From Bacteroidota bacterium (GTDB lineage: Bacteria; Bacteroidota; Bacteroidia; Chitinophagales; Chitinophagaceae): a DNA stretch of 8,244 bases. Every line of letters starts with the position of its first letter. Positions within the stretch are counted from its first letter, which is position 1. Both the position numbers and the translations under genes were made by a program. Below are positions 1 through 6,837 of the stretch, in pieces. Where the stretch lies: assembly GCA_023390215.1 (NCBI GenBank), contig JAEWDG010000068.1:1-8244 (forward strand), read 5' to 3'. Under the pieces are notes generated by a model. The model had not been told where the DNA came from. It was given only the letters and a program-made list of their open reading frames with translations, and searched no databases.

Positions 1-608
1 GCTATGAAGTGGCACGTGAAGAGTTTGGCGATAAAACTTTTACCTGGGATGAATGGGATGAGTTGAAAAAAGATAAGGGCGAAGCATACGCGAACGAGGT
101 GCAGCGGAAAGCATTGAACGAAGGAAAGTTGCTTGTAAAGGATATGATTGCAGACAATTTTCTTCAACAAATCTTAATTGCTCCGAAAGATTTTTCGGTG
201 GTGGCTACGCTCAATCTGAATGGCGATTATATTTCAGACGCACTTGCTGCAGAAGTAGGCGGGATAGGCATTGCGCCTGGGGCAAACATCAATTACAAAA
301 CGGGTTACGCAGTATTTGAAGCCACACACGGCACAGCTCCGAAGTTTGCGGCAACAGATAGCATGAATCCATCTTCAATTATATTAAGCGGCTGCATGAT
401 GCTTGAATATATGGGTTGGAAAGAAGCCGCTGAAATGATCACCATGGCTTTGCAGGCGACCATAATGCGCAAAACCGTTACCATAGATTTCTTTAACCTC
501 ATGCCCGGAGCTACCCTTCTGAAGACTTCAGAGTTCGGACAGGAGATCATTAATAACATGGGCGTGGTAACCGTAGATTTTCAGTTGAAACAAAGTTCAA
601 GCCTTTAG
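1..608 (+). CDS. icd: Isocitrate dehydrogenase, type I (bacterial homodimeric), C-terminal part only
   Basis: Oxidative decarboxylation of isocitrate to 2-oxoglutarate in the TCA cycle, cytoplasmic. The reading frame is open from the window edge (first full codon at base 3), so the N-terminal half, including the substrate serine region, is missing. What remains aligns closely with the C-terminal part of E. coli and B. subtilis Icd: [72 protein letters not shown]. About 36 residues between AREEFG and KDMIAD, against about 23 in E. coli, resemble the longer B. subtilis-type insertion. A 15-residue tail follows the usual C-terminal NM. Residues that contact the NADP 2'-phosphate in E. coli are only partly kept: Lys344 is conserved, but Tyr345, Val351, Tyr391 and Arg395 are Phe, Met, Ile and Asn. 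Cofactor preference is therefore uncertain. A second, distantly related IDH starts 33 bases downstream, probably in the same transcript. Confidence 0.93.
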   Translation, partial: YEVAREEFGDKTFTWDEWDELKKDKGEAYANEVQRKALNEGKLLVKDMIADNFLQQILIAPKDFSVVATLNLNGDYISDALAAEVGGIGIAPGANINYKTGYAVFEATHGTAPKFAATDSMNPSSIILSGCMMLEYMGWKEAAEMITMALQATIMRKTVTIDFFNLMPGATLLKTSEFGQEIINNMGVVTVDFQLKQSSSL

Positions 609-641
609 AAATTTCAAACTTTTTAGATTAACAACAAGTAT

Positions 642-1871
642 ATGTCAAAAATTAAAGTAACCAATCCCGTTGTTGAATTAGACGGCGATGAGATGACAAG
701 AATTATCTGGAAATTCATTAAGGACAAACTTATTCTTCCTTATATCGATGTACCCATTCAATATTTTGACCTTGGTATTGAATACCGTGACCAGACAGAC
801 GACCAGGTTACGGTTGATGCAGCCAATGCGATCAAGGCCTGTGGCGTGGGTATCAAGTGCGCCACCATTACCCCGGATGAAGCACGTGTAAAGGAATTTT
901 CTTTGAAACAAATGTGGAAGAGCCCGAACGGCACCATCCGCAATATCCTTGATGGAACTGTGTTTCGCGAGCCTATCGTAATGCAGAATGTTCCCCGCCT
1001 GGTAACCAACTGGACGGCACCCATCATTGTCGGACGTCATGCTTTCGGTGATCAGTACCGGGCAACCGATACAGTTATTAAAGGGAAAGGCAAACTAACC
1101 ATGACCTTTACGCCGGAAGGAGGTGGAGAACCTCAGACTTTCGAAGTGTATAACTTCAAAGGAGACGGCGTGGCGATGACCATGTATAATACGGATGAAA
1201 GTATTATGGGATTTGCGCGTTCATGTTTCAATATGGCCCTGAGCAAAAAATGGCCGCTGTATTTGTCAACCAAAAACACCATCCTGAAAAAATATGATGG
1301 CCGTTTTAAAGATATTTTCGAAAAGATCTACCAGGAAGAGTTTAAAAACCTGTTTGATGCAGCAGGTATTACCTACGAACACCGCCTGATAGATGATATG
1401 GTTGCCAGCGCGCTCAAATGGAATGGAAATTTTGTATGGGCCTGTAAGAACTACGATGGAGATGTTCAAAGTGATACCGTGGCTCAGGGCTTCGGAAGCC
1501 TGGGTTTGATGACCTCTGTATTGGTTACCCCGGATGGAAAAACGATGGAAGCGGAAGCGGCTCATGGCACCGTTACACGTCATTATCGAGATCACCAGGC
1601 GGGTAAACCAACATCCACAAATCCCATTGCCTCTATTTTTGCCTGGACCAGGGGCCTGGCTTTCAGGGGTAAGCTGGATGATAACCAGGCTTTAATTGAT
1701 TTCTGTCAAAAACTGGAACAGGTATGCATCGAAACGGTAGAAAGCGGTAAAATGACCAAAGATCTTGCGGTTTGTATTCACGGTAACAAAGTAAGTCATG
1801 GCGAACATTATCTGTATACCGAGGAATTTCTCGATGCCATCGATGAGAACCTGAAAAAGAAAATGAATTGA
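642..1871 (+). CDS. icd: NADP-dependent isocitrate dehydrogenase, type II (eukaryote-like, IDH1 family)
   Basis: Converts isocitrate and NADP+ to 2-oxoglutarate, CO2 and NADPH; cytoplasmic homodimer. The 409-residue product is collinear with human IDH1 (414 residues) almost throughout: GDEMTRIIW near residue 15, [11 protein letters not shown] at 73, [14 protein letters not shown] at 90, [13 protein letters not shown] at 131, [17 protein letters not shown] at 208, [11 protein letters not shown] at 245, NYDGDVQSD at 270, AAHGTVTRH at 306. Substrate residues are present: Arg100, Arg109, Arg132, Tyr139, Lys211, and the metal aspartates around 251, 274 and 278. The NADP-binding Arg313/His314 pair is also present, so this should be an active, NADP-specific enzyme. 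ATG at 642 matches the family N-terminus; the leader is A-rich without a Shine-Dalgarno sequence. It lies 33 bases after a type I IDH gene and ends 21 bases before a strong terminator, which suggests a two-gene operon. Confidence 0.97.
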   Translation: MSKIKVTNPVVELDGDEMTRIIWKFIKDKLILPYIDVPIQYFDLGIEYRDQTDDQVTVDAANAIKACGVGIKCATITPDEARVKEFSLKQMWKSPNGTIRNILDGTVFREPIVMQNVPRLVTNWTAPIIVGRHAFGDQYRATDTVIKGKGKLTMTFTPEGGGEPQTFEVYNFKGDGVAMTMYNTDESIMGFARSCFNMALSKKWPLYLSTKNTILKKYDGRFKDIFEKIYQEEFKNLFDAAGITYEHRLIDDMVASALKWNGNFVWACKNYDGDVQSDTVAQGFGSLGLMTSVLVTPDGKTMEAEAAHGTVTRHYRDHQAGKPTSTNPIASIFAWTRGLAFRGKLDDNQALIDFCQKLEQVCIETVESGKMTKDLAVCIHGNKVSHGEHYLYTEEFLDAIDENLKKKMN

Positions 1872-1873
1872 TC

Positions 1874-1887
1874 ACATATTAATATGT
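1874..1887. repeat. 14-bp perfect palindrome after the IDH stop codon
   Basis: ACATATTAATATGT reads identically on both strands and sits between the stop codon at 1869-1871 and the terminator hairpin at 1893. It is AT-rich and has no loop as a perfect dyad, so it is more likely a protein site or chance than an RNA hairpin. No function is assigned. Confidence 0.4.
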
Positions 1888-1892
1888 AATGA

Positions 1893-1921
1893 AAGGCCGG
1901 GCAATCCCGGCCTTATTTTTT
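1893..1921 (+). terminator. Intrinsic terminator of the isocitrate dehydrogenase genes
   Basis: A perfect 9-bp stem, AAGGCCGGG (1893-1901) with CCCGGCCTT (1906-1914), closes a CAAT tetraloop and is followed by ATTTTTT. The GC-rich stem plus T run 21 bases after the IDH stop is a textbook rho-independent terminator. It separates the IDH genes from accBC. Confidence 0.93.
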
Positions 1922-2001
1922 GTCAATTTTTCAGGATTTTCACCGATTTTGATCCGATTTTTGCCAATTTTGACCATTTTTCGAATGATTTCACGATTTT
2001 T
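1916..2001. repeat. Helically phased T-tracts (likely bent DNA) upstream of accB
   Basis: Runs of three to six T recur about once per helical turn. They begin at 1916, 1927, 1937, 1947, 1958, 1968, 1977, 1989 and 1997, giving spacings of 11, 10, 10, 11, 10, 9, 12 and 8 and a mean close to 10. Most are preceded by GA, AA or CA (units such as CCGATTTT). Phased A/T tracts are known to bend DNA intrinsically. The block lies between the IDH terminator (whose T run is the first tract) and the candidate accB promoter, a position where curvature could help RNA polymerase or a nucleoid protein. The periodicity is seen; the role is inferred. Confidence 0.6.
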
Positions 2002-2006
2002 AATTT

Positions 2007-2036
2007 TATGATATCTGCAGCGAATGCCTATCTTAG
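2007..2036 (+). promoter_or_regulatory. Candidate Bacteroidetes-type promoter for accBC
   Basis: TATCTTAG at 2029-2036 matches the Bacteroidetes -7 consensus TAnnTTTG with one mismatch. TATG at 2007-2010 matches the -33 TTTG with one mismatch, at an 18-base spacing. Transcription would start near 2043, leaving a leader of about 34 bases before the ATG at 2077. Both boxes are imperfect, so this is a candidate only. Confidence 0.42.
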
Positions 2037-2076
2037 CTGCCCGTTTTTACATCCATTCAAAACTCAACCCACTAAC

Positions 2077-2559
2077 ATGGACATTAAACAAATACAGGAA
2101 CTTGTCAAGCTGATCAACAAAACATCAATTGGCGAGATTACCATTGAAGAGGACGGAAGAAAAATCACCATTAAACAGAAAAAAGATCCTGTTCAGAATA
2201 TAGTTTCAACAACACATATGGCACCTGCAGCCACAACTTCTCACGCTCCTGCTTCCGCAGCACCCGCAGCTTCTGCTCCCCCTGCCTCACCCAAAGCCGC
2301 TGAACCAAAAGCAGATAACCTGGTAACAATCAAGAGCCCGATGATCGGTACCTTCTATCGCCAGGCAGGCCCGGGTAAACCCCAGTTTGTTGGGGTCGGT
2401 GACGAGGTTAGCCCCGGAAAAGTTGTTTGTATAATTGAGGCAATGAAATTGTTCAATGAAATTGAAAGTGAAGTGAAAGGAACGATCGTGAAAGTGCTGG
2501 TGGACGACGCGAGCCCTGTAGAATACGATCAACCGCTTTTCCTTGTTGAACCCGCATAA
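2077..2559 (+). CDS. accB: Biotin carboxyl carrier protein of acetyl-CoA carboxylase
   Basis: Carries the biotin that shuttles CO2 from biotin carboxylase (AccC) to the carboxyltransferase in the first step of fatty acid synthesis; cytoplasmic. I start it at ATG 2077, giving 160 residues (E. coli AccB has 156). The MDIKQIQELVKLI opening is the family N-terminus, whereas the in-frame ATG at 2008 would add 23 unrelated residues and overlap the candidate promoter. Residues 1-40 form the helical/strand N-terminal domain, about 48-80 are a flexible Ala/Pro-rich linker, and about 83-159 are the biotinyl domain. SPMIGTFYR is followed by the AccB-specific protruding thumb (about residues 96-103) and the biotinylation site EAMKLF, with Lys124 the modified residue. 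accC follows after 45 bases. No Shine-Dalgarno sequence is visible, as is usual in Bacteroidetes. Confidence 0.96.
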   Translation: MDIKQIQELVKLINKTSIGEITIEEDGRKITIKQKKDPVQNIVSTTHMAPAATTSHAPASAAPAASAPPASPKAAEPKADNLVTIKSPMIGTFYRQAGPGKPQFVGVGDEVSPGKVVCIIEAMKLFNEIESEVKGTIVKVLVDDASPVEYDQPLFLVEPA

Positions 2560-2583
2560 CGATGTCCGGTTTACGGTCGTTAT
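2556..2583 (+). promoter_or_regulatory. Hairpin overlapping the accB stop codon, between accB and accC
   Basis: ATAACGA (2556-2562) pairs with TCGTTAT (2577-2583), and CCG (2566-2568) with CGG (2574-2576) around a GTTTA loop, with a three-base TGT bulge on the 5' side. The stem of about 10 bp contains the accB TAA. It is followed by TCTTTACTCC rather than a clean T run, so it is not a typical terminator. It could be an RNA-processing or stability element, or a weak attenuator that sets the accB:accC ratio. The pairing is seen; function is inferred. Confidence 0.4.
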
Positions 2584-2604
2584 TCTTTACTCCAAACTAA
2601 CAAG

Positions 2605-3942
2605 ATGTTTAAAAAAATATTGATTGCCAACCGGGGCGAGATCGCGCTAAGGGTTATTCGCACCTGTAAGGAAATGGGCATTAAAACGGTGGCTGTTTAT
2701 TCCACCGCTGATAAAGACAGCCTTCATGTAAAATTCGCCGACGAAGCGGTATGTATTGGTAAACCTGCCAGCATGGACAGTTACCTGAACATGGCGCATA
2801 TTATGGCGGCTGCTGAAATTACAAACGCGGATGCCATTCACCCGGGTTATGGCTTTCTCGCTGAGAATGCCAAATTCGCAACCATCTGTGGCGAATATGG
2901 GATCAAATTCATCGGTCCAACACCTGAGATGATCAACGCTATGGGCGATAAGATCACCGCAAAAGAAACCATGATCAAAGCCGGTGTTCCGGTAGTTCCC
3001 GGTGTTGAAGGTCTGCTCGAAGGCGTGGAGCACGCAAAAAAATCTGCCGCTGAAATAGGTTACCCTGTGATACTTAAAGCTACCGCAGGCGGAGGTGGTA
3101 AGGGAATGCGTGTGGTGTGGCATGAAACCGACCTGGAAAAAGCTTTTGAAACTGCCAAAGCGGAGGCAGCAGCTTCCTTTAAGAACGATGGGATCTACAT
3201 GGAGAAAATCGTGGAAGAACCCCGCCATATTGAGATCCAGATCGCAGGTGACCAATATGGCAATGTTTGCCATTTAAGTGAACGCGATTGTTCCATTCAA
3301 CGCCGTCATCAAAAATTAGTTGAAGAATCTCCTTCTCCTTTCATGACCGATGAACTCAGGGAACGCATGGGCGCCGCAGCGATCAAAGCCGCGCAGGCGA
3401 TCAATTACGAGAGCGTGGGAACCATTGAGTTTCTTGTTGACAAGCACCGCAATTTCTACTTCATGGAAATGAACACCCGAATCCAGGTGGAACATTGCGT
3501 AACAGAAGAAGTGATCAATTATGATCTGATCAAAGAACAGATTAAAATCGCCATGGGTGAAAAAATTGTTGGAAAAGCCTATTTCCCCCAAATGCATGCG
3601 ATCGAATGCCGCATCAATGCGGAAGATCCATATAACGATTTCCGTCCTTCCCCGGGAAGGGTTACTGTTTTACATCAGCCGGGAGGCCATGGTGTAAGGG
3701 TAGATAGCCACGTGTATGCGGGTTATGTAATCCCTCCTTATTACGACAGTATGATTGGTAAGTTGATTGCCGTTGCACAAACCCGGGAAGAAGCCATTGA
3801 TACCATGTATCGTGCACTGAGTGAATATGTGATTGAAGGCGTTAAAACGACTATTCCTTTTCATCTCCAGCTTATGAGAGATGAGAAATTCAAGAAGGGA
3901 GATTTCACGACAAAATTCCTTGAAGGATTTAAAATGCATTAA
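2605..3942 (+). CDS. accC: Biotin carboxylase subunit of acetyl-CoA carboxylase
   Basis: Uses ATP and bicarbonate to carboxylate the biotin on AccB; cytoplasmic. The 445-residue product is almost the length of E. coli AccC (449). Domains run in order: N-terminal biotin carboxylase domain ([19 protein letters not shown] to about 115), ATP-grasp domain (about 116-330) and C-terminal domain (about 331-445). Visible active-site elements are Lys116 and Lys158, the glycine-rich loop GGGGKGMR at 162-169, PRHIE at 206-210 (His208), Glu275 in GTIEF, and the MNTRIQVEH block at 289-297 with Glu288, Arg292, Gln294 and Glu296, plus Arg336 in ECRINAE. The protein ends right after the biotin carboxylase domain, so this is the free subunit and not a fused pyruvate or propionyl-CoA carboxylase. 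The accA/accD carboxyltransferase genes are not in the window. A terminator follows 4 bases after the stop. Confidence 0.97.
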   Translation: MFKKILIANRGEIALRVIRTCKEMGIKTVAVYSTADKDSLHVKFADEAVCIGKPASMDSYLNMAHIMAAAEITNADAIHPGYGFLAENAKFATICGEYGIKFIGPTPEMINAMGDKITAKETMIKAGVPVVPGVEGLLEGVEHAKKSAAEIGYPVILKATAGGGGKGMRVVWHETDLEKAFETAKAEAAASFKNDGIYMEKIVEEPRHIEIQIAGDQYGNVCHLSERDCSIQRRHQKLVEESPSPFMTDELRERMGAAAIKAAQAINYESVGTIEFLVDKHRNFYFMEMNTRIQVEHCVTEEVINYDLIKEQIKIAMGEKIVGKAYFPQMHAIECRINAEDPYNDFRPSPGRVTVLHQPGGHGVRVDSHVYAGYVIPPYYDSMIGKLIAVAQTREEAIDTMYRALSEYVIEGVKTTIPFHLQLMRDEKFKKGDFTTKFLEGFKMH

Positions 3943-3946
3943 CAAG

Positions 3947-3970
3947 AAAAGCCACTCCGGTGGCTTTTTT
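3947..3970 (+). terminator. Intrinsic terminator of accBC
   Basis: AAAAGCCAC (3947-3955) pairs perfectly with GTGGCTTTT (3960-3968) around a TCCG loop, and the T run continues to 3970. It lies just past the accC stop and ends the accBC unit. The E1 gene starts 44 bases further on and therefore needs its own promoter, or read-through. Confidence 0.93.
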
Positions 3971-4014
3971 AATTCCATACCGGTTGCCGTAAATTGCGCG
4001 CCGAACCATTAGCA

Positions 4015-6084
4015 ATGATCCCAGACACTGATATACTTCTAAAAGCTTACAGCCTCATGTGCCAGGCCCGTGAAATGGCCGAAACCTATGAACAGAACAG
4101 GCAAATTTGCAAATATGTGGATAGCACTTCCAGGGGGCATGAAGCCATCCAACTGGCCGCAGCATTTAACTTACAGGAAATAGATTTTGTAAGCCCATAT
4201 TATCGCGACGAGAGCCTGATGCTGGGTTTGGGTTTTGAACCTGTGCAGCTAATGATGCAGTTGCTTGCCAAAGGACCCGATATGTTTACAGGCGGAAGGG
4301 AATATTATAATCATCCCAATTTCCGCGGTGCCGGAAAGCCCACCATCATTCACCAGAGCAGCGCGACGGGGATGCAAGCCATTCCTACCACCGGCATTGC
4401 ACAGGGCATAAAATTCCTGGATTCGATTAAATCTGACTTGCTGAAAAAAAATGAACAGGGTGAACTCCCGGTGGTGATTTGTTCGCTGGGCGATGCTTCC
4501 GTTACTGAAGGAGAAGTTAGTGAAGCTTTTCAATTTGCGGCCTTACATCAATTACCGATTATTTTTTTAGTGCAGGATAATGATTGGGGGATCAGCGTTA
4601 CTTCACAGGAAGCACGCACCTGCAATGCTTACCGGTTCATCAAAGGTTTTAAAGGCATCAAAAGAATTAGCATCGATGGAAGCGATTTTGAAAAATCGTA
4701 TTCCACGATGAAGAAGGTTATCAATAAGGTGCGGAGCAAAAGAATTCCCTACCTGGTGCATGCAAAAGTGCCTTTGCTGGGTCATCATACAAGCGGCGTG
4801 AGAAAAGAATTTTACCGGGAAGATGATGAACTTGAAGAACAATACCTGGATGATCCTTTGCCAAAACTGAAAGAATACTTGTCTGTACTCGGAATTGCGG
4901 ATGATATACTTGTTCCATTGGAAGAAGCGGCTAAACAGAAAATTGCAGAAGCATTTGCAGAAGCGGTAGCTGCCCCCGACCCCGACCCTTCAACTGTTTC
5001 CGATCATGTTTTTGCCCCCCCTGCGGTGGTTAGCGAAACCGGCAAAAGATCTCCTTCCGGAAATCAGAAACTGATCATGGTGGATGCAGCCTTGTTTGCG
5101 ATCCGCGAGATCATGGAAGATTACCCCGAAGCTTTATTATATGGTCAGGATGTGGGAAAACGATTGGGTGGCGTATTTCGCGAAGCGGCAACACTCGCTG
5201 ATCAGTTCGGAGAGCATCGTGTGTTCAATACCGCCATACAGGAAGCTTATATTATCGGTTCCACTGTAGGGATGAGTGCAGTAGGCGCTAAACCCATTGT
5301 AGAAGTTCAGTTTGCAGATTATATCTATCCCGGATTCAATCAATTGGTAACAGAGATTTCGAAAAGCTGTTATTTAAGTTGCGGGAAGTTTCCTGTTCAG
5401 ACTTTAATACGCGTTCCCATCGGTGCTTATGGTGGCGGTGGTCCTTATCACAGTGGCTCTGTTGAAAGCACCTTACTTACCATAAAAGGTATTAAGGTAG
5501 TGTACCCCAGCAATGCAGCAGATATGAAAGGATTAATGAAAGCAGCTTTCCTGGATCCAAATCCGGTTGTGATGCTTGAACATAAAGGTTTATACTGGAG
5601 TAAAGTACCTGGTACGGAAGAAGCCAAATGCATAGAACCTTCCCGCGATTATATGATACCGTTAGGTAAGGGAAGAATTGTTCAGGAGGCGGAGAACGAA
5701 CTGGTTGAAGATGGAGATTCGTGTGTGATCATAACGTATGGAATGGGCGTCTACTGGAGCCTGGAGGCTGCGAAAGCATTTGGTGGCCGGCTCACTATTG
5801 TTGACCTGCGGAGCTTATTCCCTTTAGATGAAGAACTGATATATAGCCAGGTAAAACTTCATGGAAAATGCCTGATTCTGACAGAGGAACAAAAGAACAA
5901 TTCATTTGCTGAGGCGCTTGCCGGAAGGATAAGTATCAATTGTTTTAATTACCTGGACGCTCCCGTTTCTGTAGTCGGCGCACTTGATTTGCCTGCTGTG
6001 CCGATGAACATGGGCCTGGAAAAAGCAATGCTACCCAATGCAGAAAAACTTACCGGGGCATTGGATGAATTGTTCAGAAGATAA
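4015..6084 (+). CDS. 2-Oxoacid dehydrogenase E1 component, alpha and beta subunits fused (branched-chain type likely)
   Basis: Thiamine-diphosphate enzyme that decarboxylates a 2-oxoacid and passes the acyl group to the lipoyl arm of an E2 subunit. I start at ATG 4015 (689 residues); the frame is open to a TTG at 3994, which adds only seven unconserved residues. The alpha part covers about 1-315: YYRDE at 62-66, the ThDP/Mg motif starting GDASVTEG at 159 and closing with Asn189 in QDNDW, and GHHTSG at 256-261. An Ala/Pro/Asp-rich linker spans about 316-350. The beta part covers about 351-689: YGQDVGKRLGGVFRE at 376, VFNTAIQEA with the ThDP-activating Glu410, VQFADYIYPGFNQ at 431, and YHSGSVES with His479. 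The beta part resembles human BCKDHB most (GGVFR, QFADYI, YHS). Oddities are GDG changed to GDA, DND in place of the usual NN, and a phosphorylation-loop region without the S/T-S-D-D motif. Fused E1 proteins like this are known in Bacteroidetes. Substrate (branched-chain versus pyruvate) is not settled; no E2 or E3 gene is nearby. Confidence 0.9.
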   Translation: MIPDTDILLKAYSLMCQAREMAETYEQNRQICKYVDSTSRGHEAIQLAAAFNLQEIDFVSPYYRDESLMLGLGFEPVQLMMQLLAKGPDMFTGGREYYNHPNFRGAGKPTIIHQSSATGMQAIPTTGIAQGIKFLDSIKSDLLKKNEQGELPVVICSLGDASVTEGEVSEAFQFAALHQLPIIFLVQDNDWGISVTSQEARTCNAYRFIKGFKGIKRISIDGSDFEKSYSTMKKVINKVRSKRIPYLVHAKVPLLGHHTSGVRKEFYREDDELEEQYLDDPLPKLKEYLSVLGIADDILVPLEEAAKQKIAEAFAEAVAAPDPDPSTVSDHVFAPPAVVSETGKRSPSGNQKLIMVDAALFAIREIMEDYPEALLYGQDVGKRLGGVFREAATLADQFGEHRVFNTAIQEAYIIGSTVGMSAVGAKPIVEVQFADYIYPGFNQLVTEISKSCYLSCGKFPVQTLIRVPIGAYGGGGPYHSGSVESTLLTIKGIKVVYPSNAADMKGLMKAAFLDPNPVVMLEHKGLYWSKVPGTEEAKCIEPSRDYMIPLGKGRIVQEAENELVEDGDSCVIITYGMGVYWSLEAAKAFGGRLTIVDLRSLFPLDEELIYSQVKLHGKCLILTEEQKNNSFAEALAGRISINCFNYLDAPVSVVGALDLPAVPMNMGLEKAMLPNAEKLTGALDELFRR

Positions 6085-6130
6085 TCTTGTTCCTGAGCCA
6101 GTGTTCGAATACCATATTAATTTTTTGGCC

Positions 6131-6135
6131 GGAGG
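6131..6135 (+). promoter_or_regulatory. Shine-Dalgarno GGAGG before the gene at 6142
   Basis: GGAGG lies six bases before the ATG at 6142, an ideal spacing. None of the IDH, accB or accC starts here has such a site. It supports 6142 as the start. An upstream ATG at 6137 opens only ATG AAA TGA, whose stop overlaps the real start codon. Confidence 0.6.
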
Positions 6136-6141
6136 TATGAA

Positions 6142-6600
6142 ATGAAAAAAAAGCAAAAAAATATCTGGAAAAAAGGAAGGGGAAAACTCGGCCTCCTAAG
6201 TCCGCTGATAGGATCCTGGGTTGCGCAAACTGTTTCACCTATGGGAAACTTAACCTGCACCAGGGAATTTAAACCTGTTCTCGGAGGGAATTATATTCAG
6301 TTGACGGTAAGATGGGATTTTGAGAAATTCTCATACGAAGAATATGCAATCATAGGCGTAAAAGAAGATTTGCTGCATTTCTGGTCTTTTACTTCTGATG
6401 GCAAAAATTCAGAGGGGAAACTCACGGATGGTACGGATATACATCCCGAAGCCATTTGCTTTGAAGCGGAAATGCCCGCCGGAACTGCACGTATGCTATA
6501 TTGGCCAAATGAAGAAGTGGGATTTAACTGGGCAGTAGAATCAAAAAATAAAAAAGGCTGGAAGCGCTTTACAGAACATACATATTCAGCCATAAAATGA
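6142..6600 (+). CDS. Conserved-looking protein of unknown function, possible DUF1579/lipocalin-like beta-barrel
   Basis: I do not recognise this 152-residue protein with certainty. It has a very basic N-terminus (MKKKQKNIWKKGRGK), no signal peptide and no membrane segment. The rest is rich in alternating beta-type segments with many aromatic residues. Features are LLSPLIGSW near residue 18, a GGNYIQL segment near 49, YEEYAIIGV near 65, LHFWSFTSDG near 79 and a closing WKRFTEHTYSAIK. An LIGSW/W-G opening followed by strands and a GG-x-[YF] segment recalls small lipocalin-like or DUF1579-like barrels, but this is pattern resemblance only. It starts 57 bases after the E1 gene with no terminator in between, so it may be transcribed with it. 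The protein is probably cytoplasmic. Confidence 0.7.
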   Translation: MKKKQKNIWKKGRGKLGLLSPLIGSWVAQTVSPMGNLTCTREFKPVLGGNYIQLTVRWDFEKFSYEEYAIIGVKEDLLHFWSFTSDGKNSEGKLTDGTDIHPEAICFEAEMPAGTARMLYWPNEEVGFNWAVESKNKKGWKRFTEHTYSAIK

Positions 6601-6837
6601 TCATGGTCTCACCTGGATTTTGTTTCCCTCCCCTCTCTCAGTGATAAACTTTAATACAAGGCTAATCTTGCCAGTTGCTGTAAATTTTTTTTGTATCAAA
6701 TCTGTGCAAGTCCGTGAGATCTGTGGGAAATTGCTCTTTATGCAAAAATCGGTGTGTACAACTGAAATGATTTTCTTAATCAGCCAACATATTCACGATA
6801 AGTTAGAATGAAATTATAAGCAGTCGATTACTAACAG
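6601..6837. other. Convergent intergenic spacer with no supported gene
   Basis: The spacer lies between the 3' ends of the unknown gene (plus strand) and the lolD-like gene (minus strand). It is AT-rich. An open frame of 63 codons at 6620-6811 has no recognisable features and I do not accept it. No strong terminator hairpin is visible for either flanking gene: the best T run (about 6685-6692) is preceded only by a weak 3-bp stem. It contains the triplicated TCYGTG motif at 6699-6727. Confidence 0.6.
6699..6727. repeat. Short tandem triplicate of TCTGTG/TCCGTG
   Basis: TCTGTG at 6701, TCCGTG at 6711 and TCTGTG at 6720 form three near-identical units spaced 10 and 9 bases apart, the last followed by GGGAAA. 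I recall similar ATCTGTG-rich strings in intergenic regions of other Bacteroidetes, which would make it a copy of a dispersed element, but I cannot verify that here. Confidence 0.45.

Noticed and set aside
2008..2076. Upstream in-frame ATG extending AccB by 23 residues
   Set aside because: The extension is unlike any AccB N-terminus and overlaps the candidate promoter; MDIKQIQEL at 2077 is the family start.
2647..3273. Long 208-codon minus-strand frame inside accC
   Set aside because: It lies wholly opposite a clearly conserved accC and its translation has no family features; a shadow of codon bias.
3967..3997. Possible E1 promoter (TTTT and TAAATTG)
   Set aside because: The -7-like box is one base short of TAnnTTTG and the -33 box falls in the terminator T run; too weak to annotate.
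3994..4014. TTG start extending the E1 protein by seven residues
   Set aside because: A rare start codon, no conserved sequence gained, and an ATG is available at 4015.
6620..6811. 63-codon open frame in the convergent spacer
   Set aside because: No recognisable motif, no leader signal, and low-complexity AT-rich composition; likely chance.
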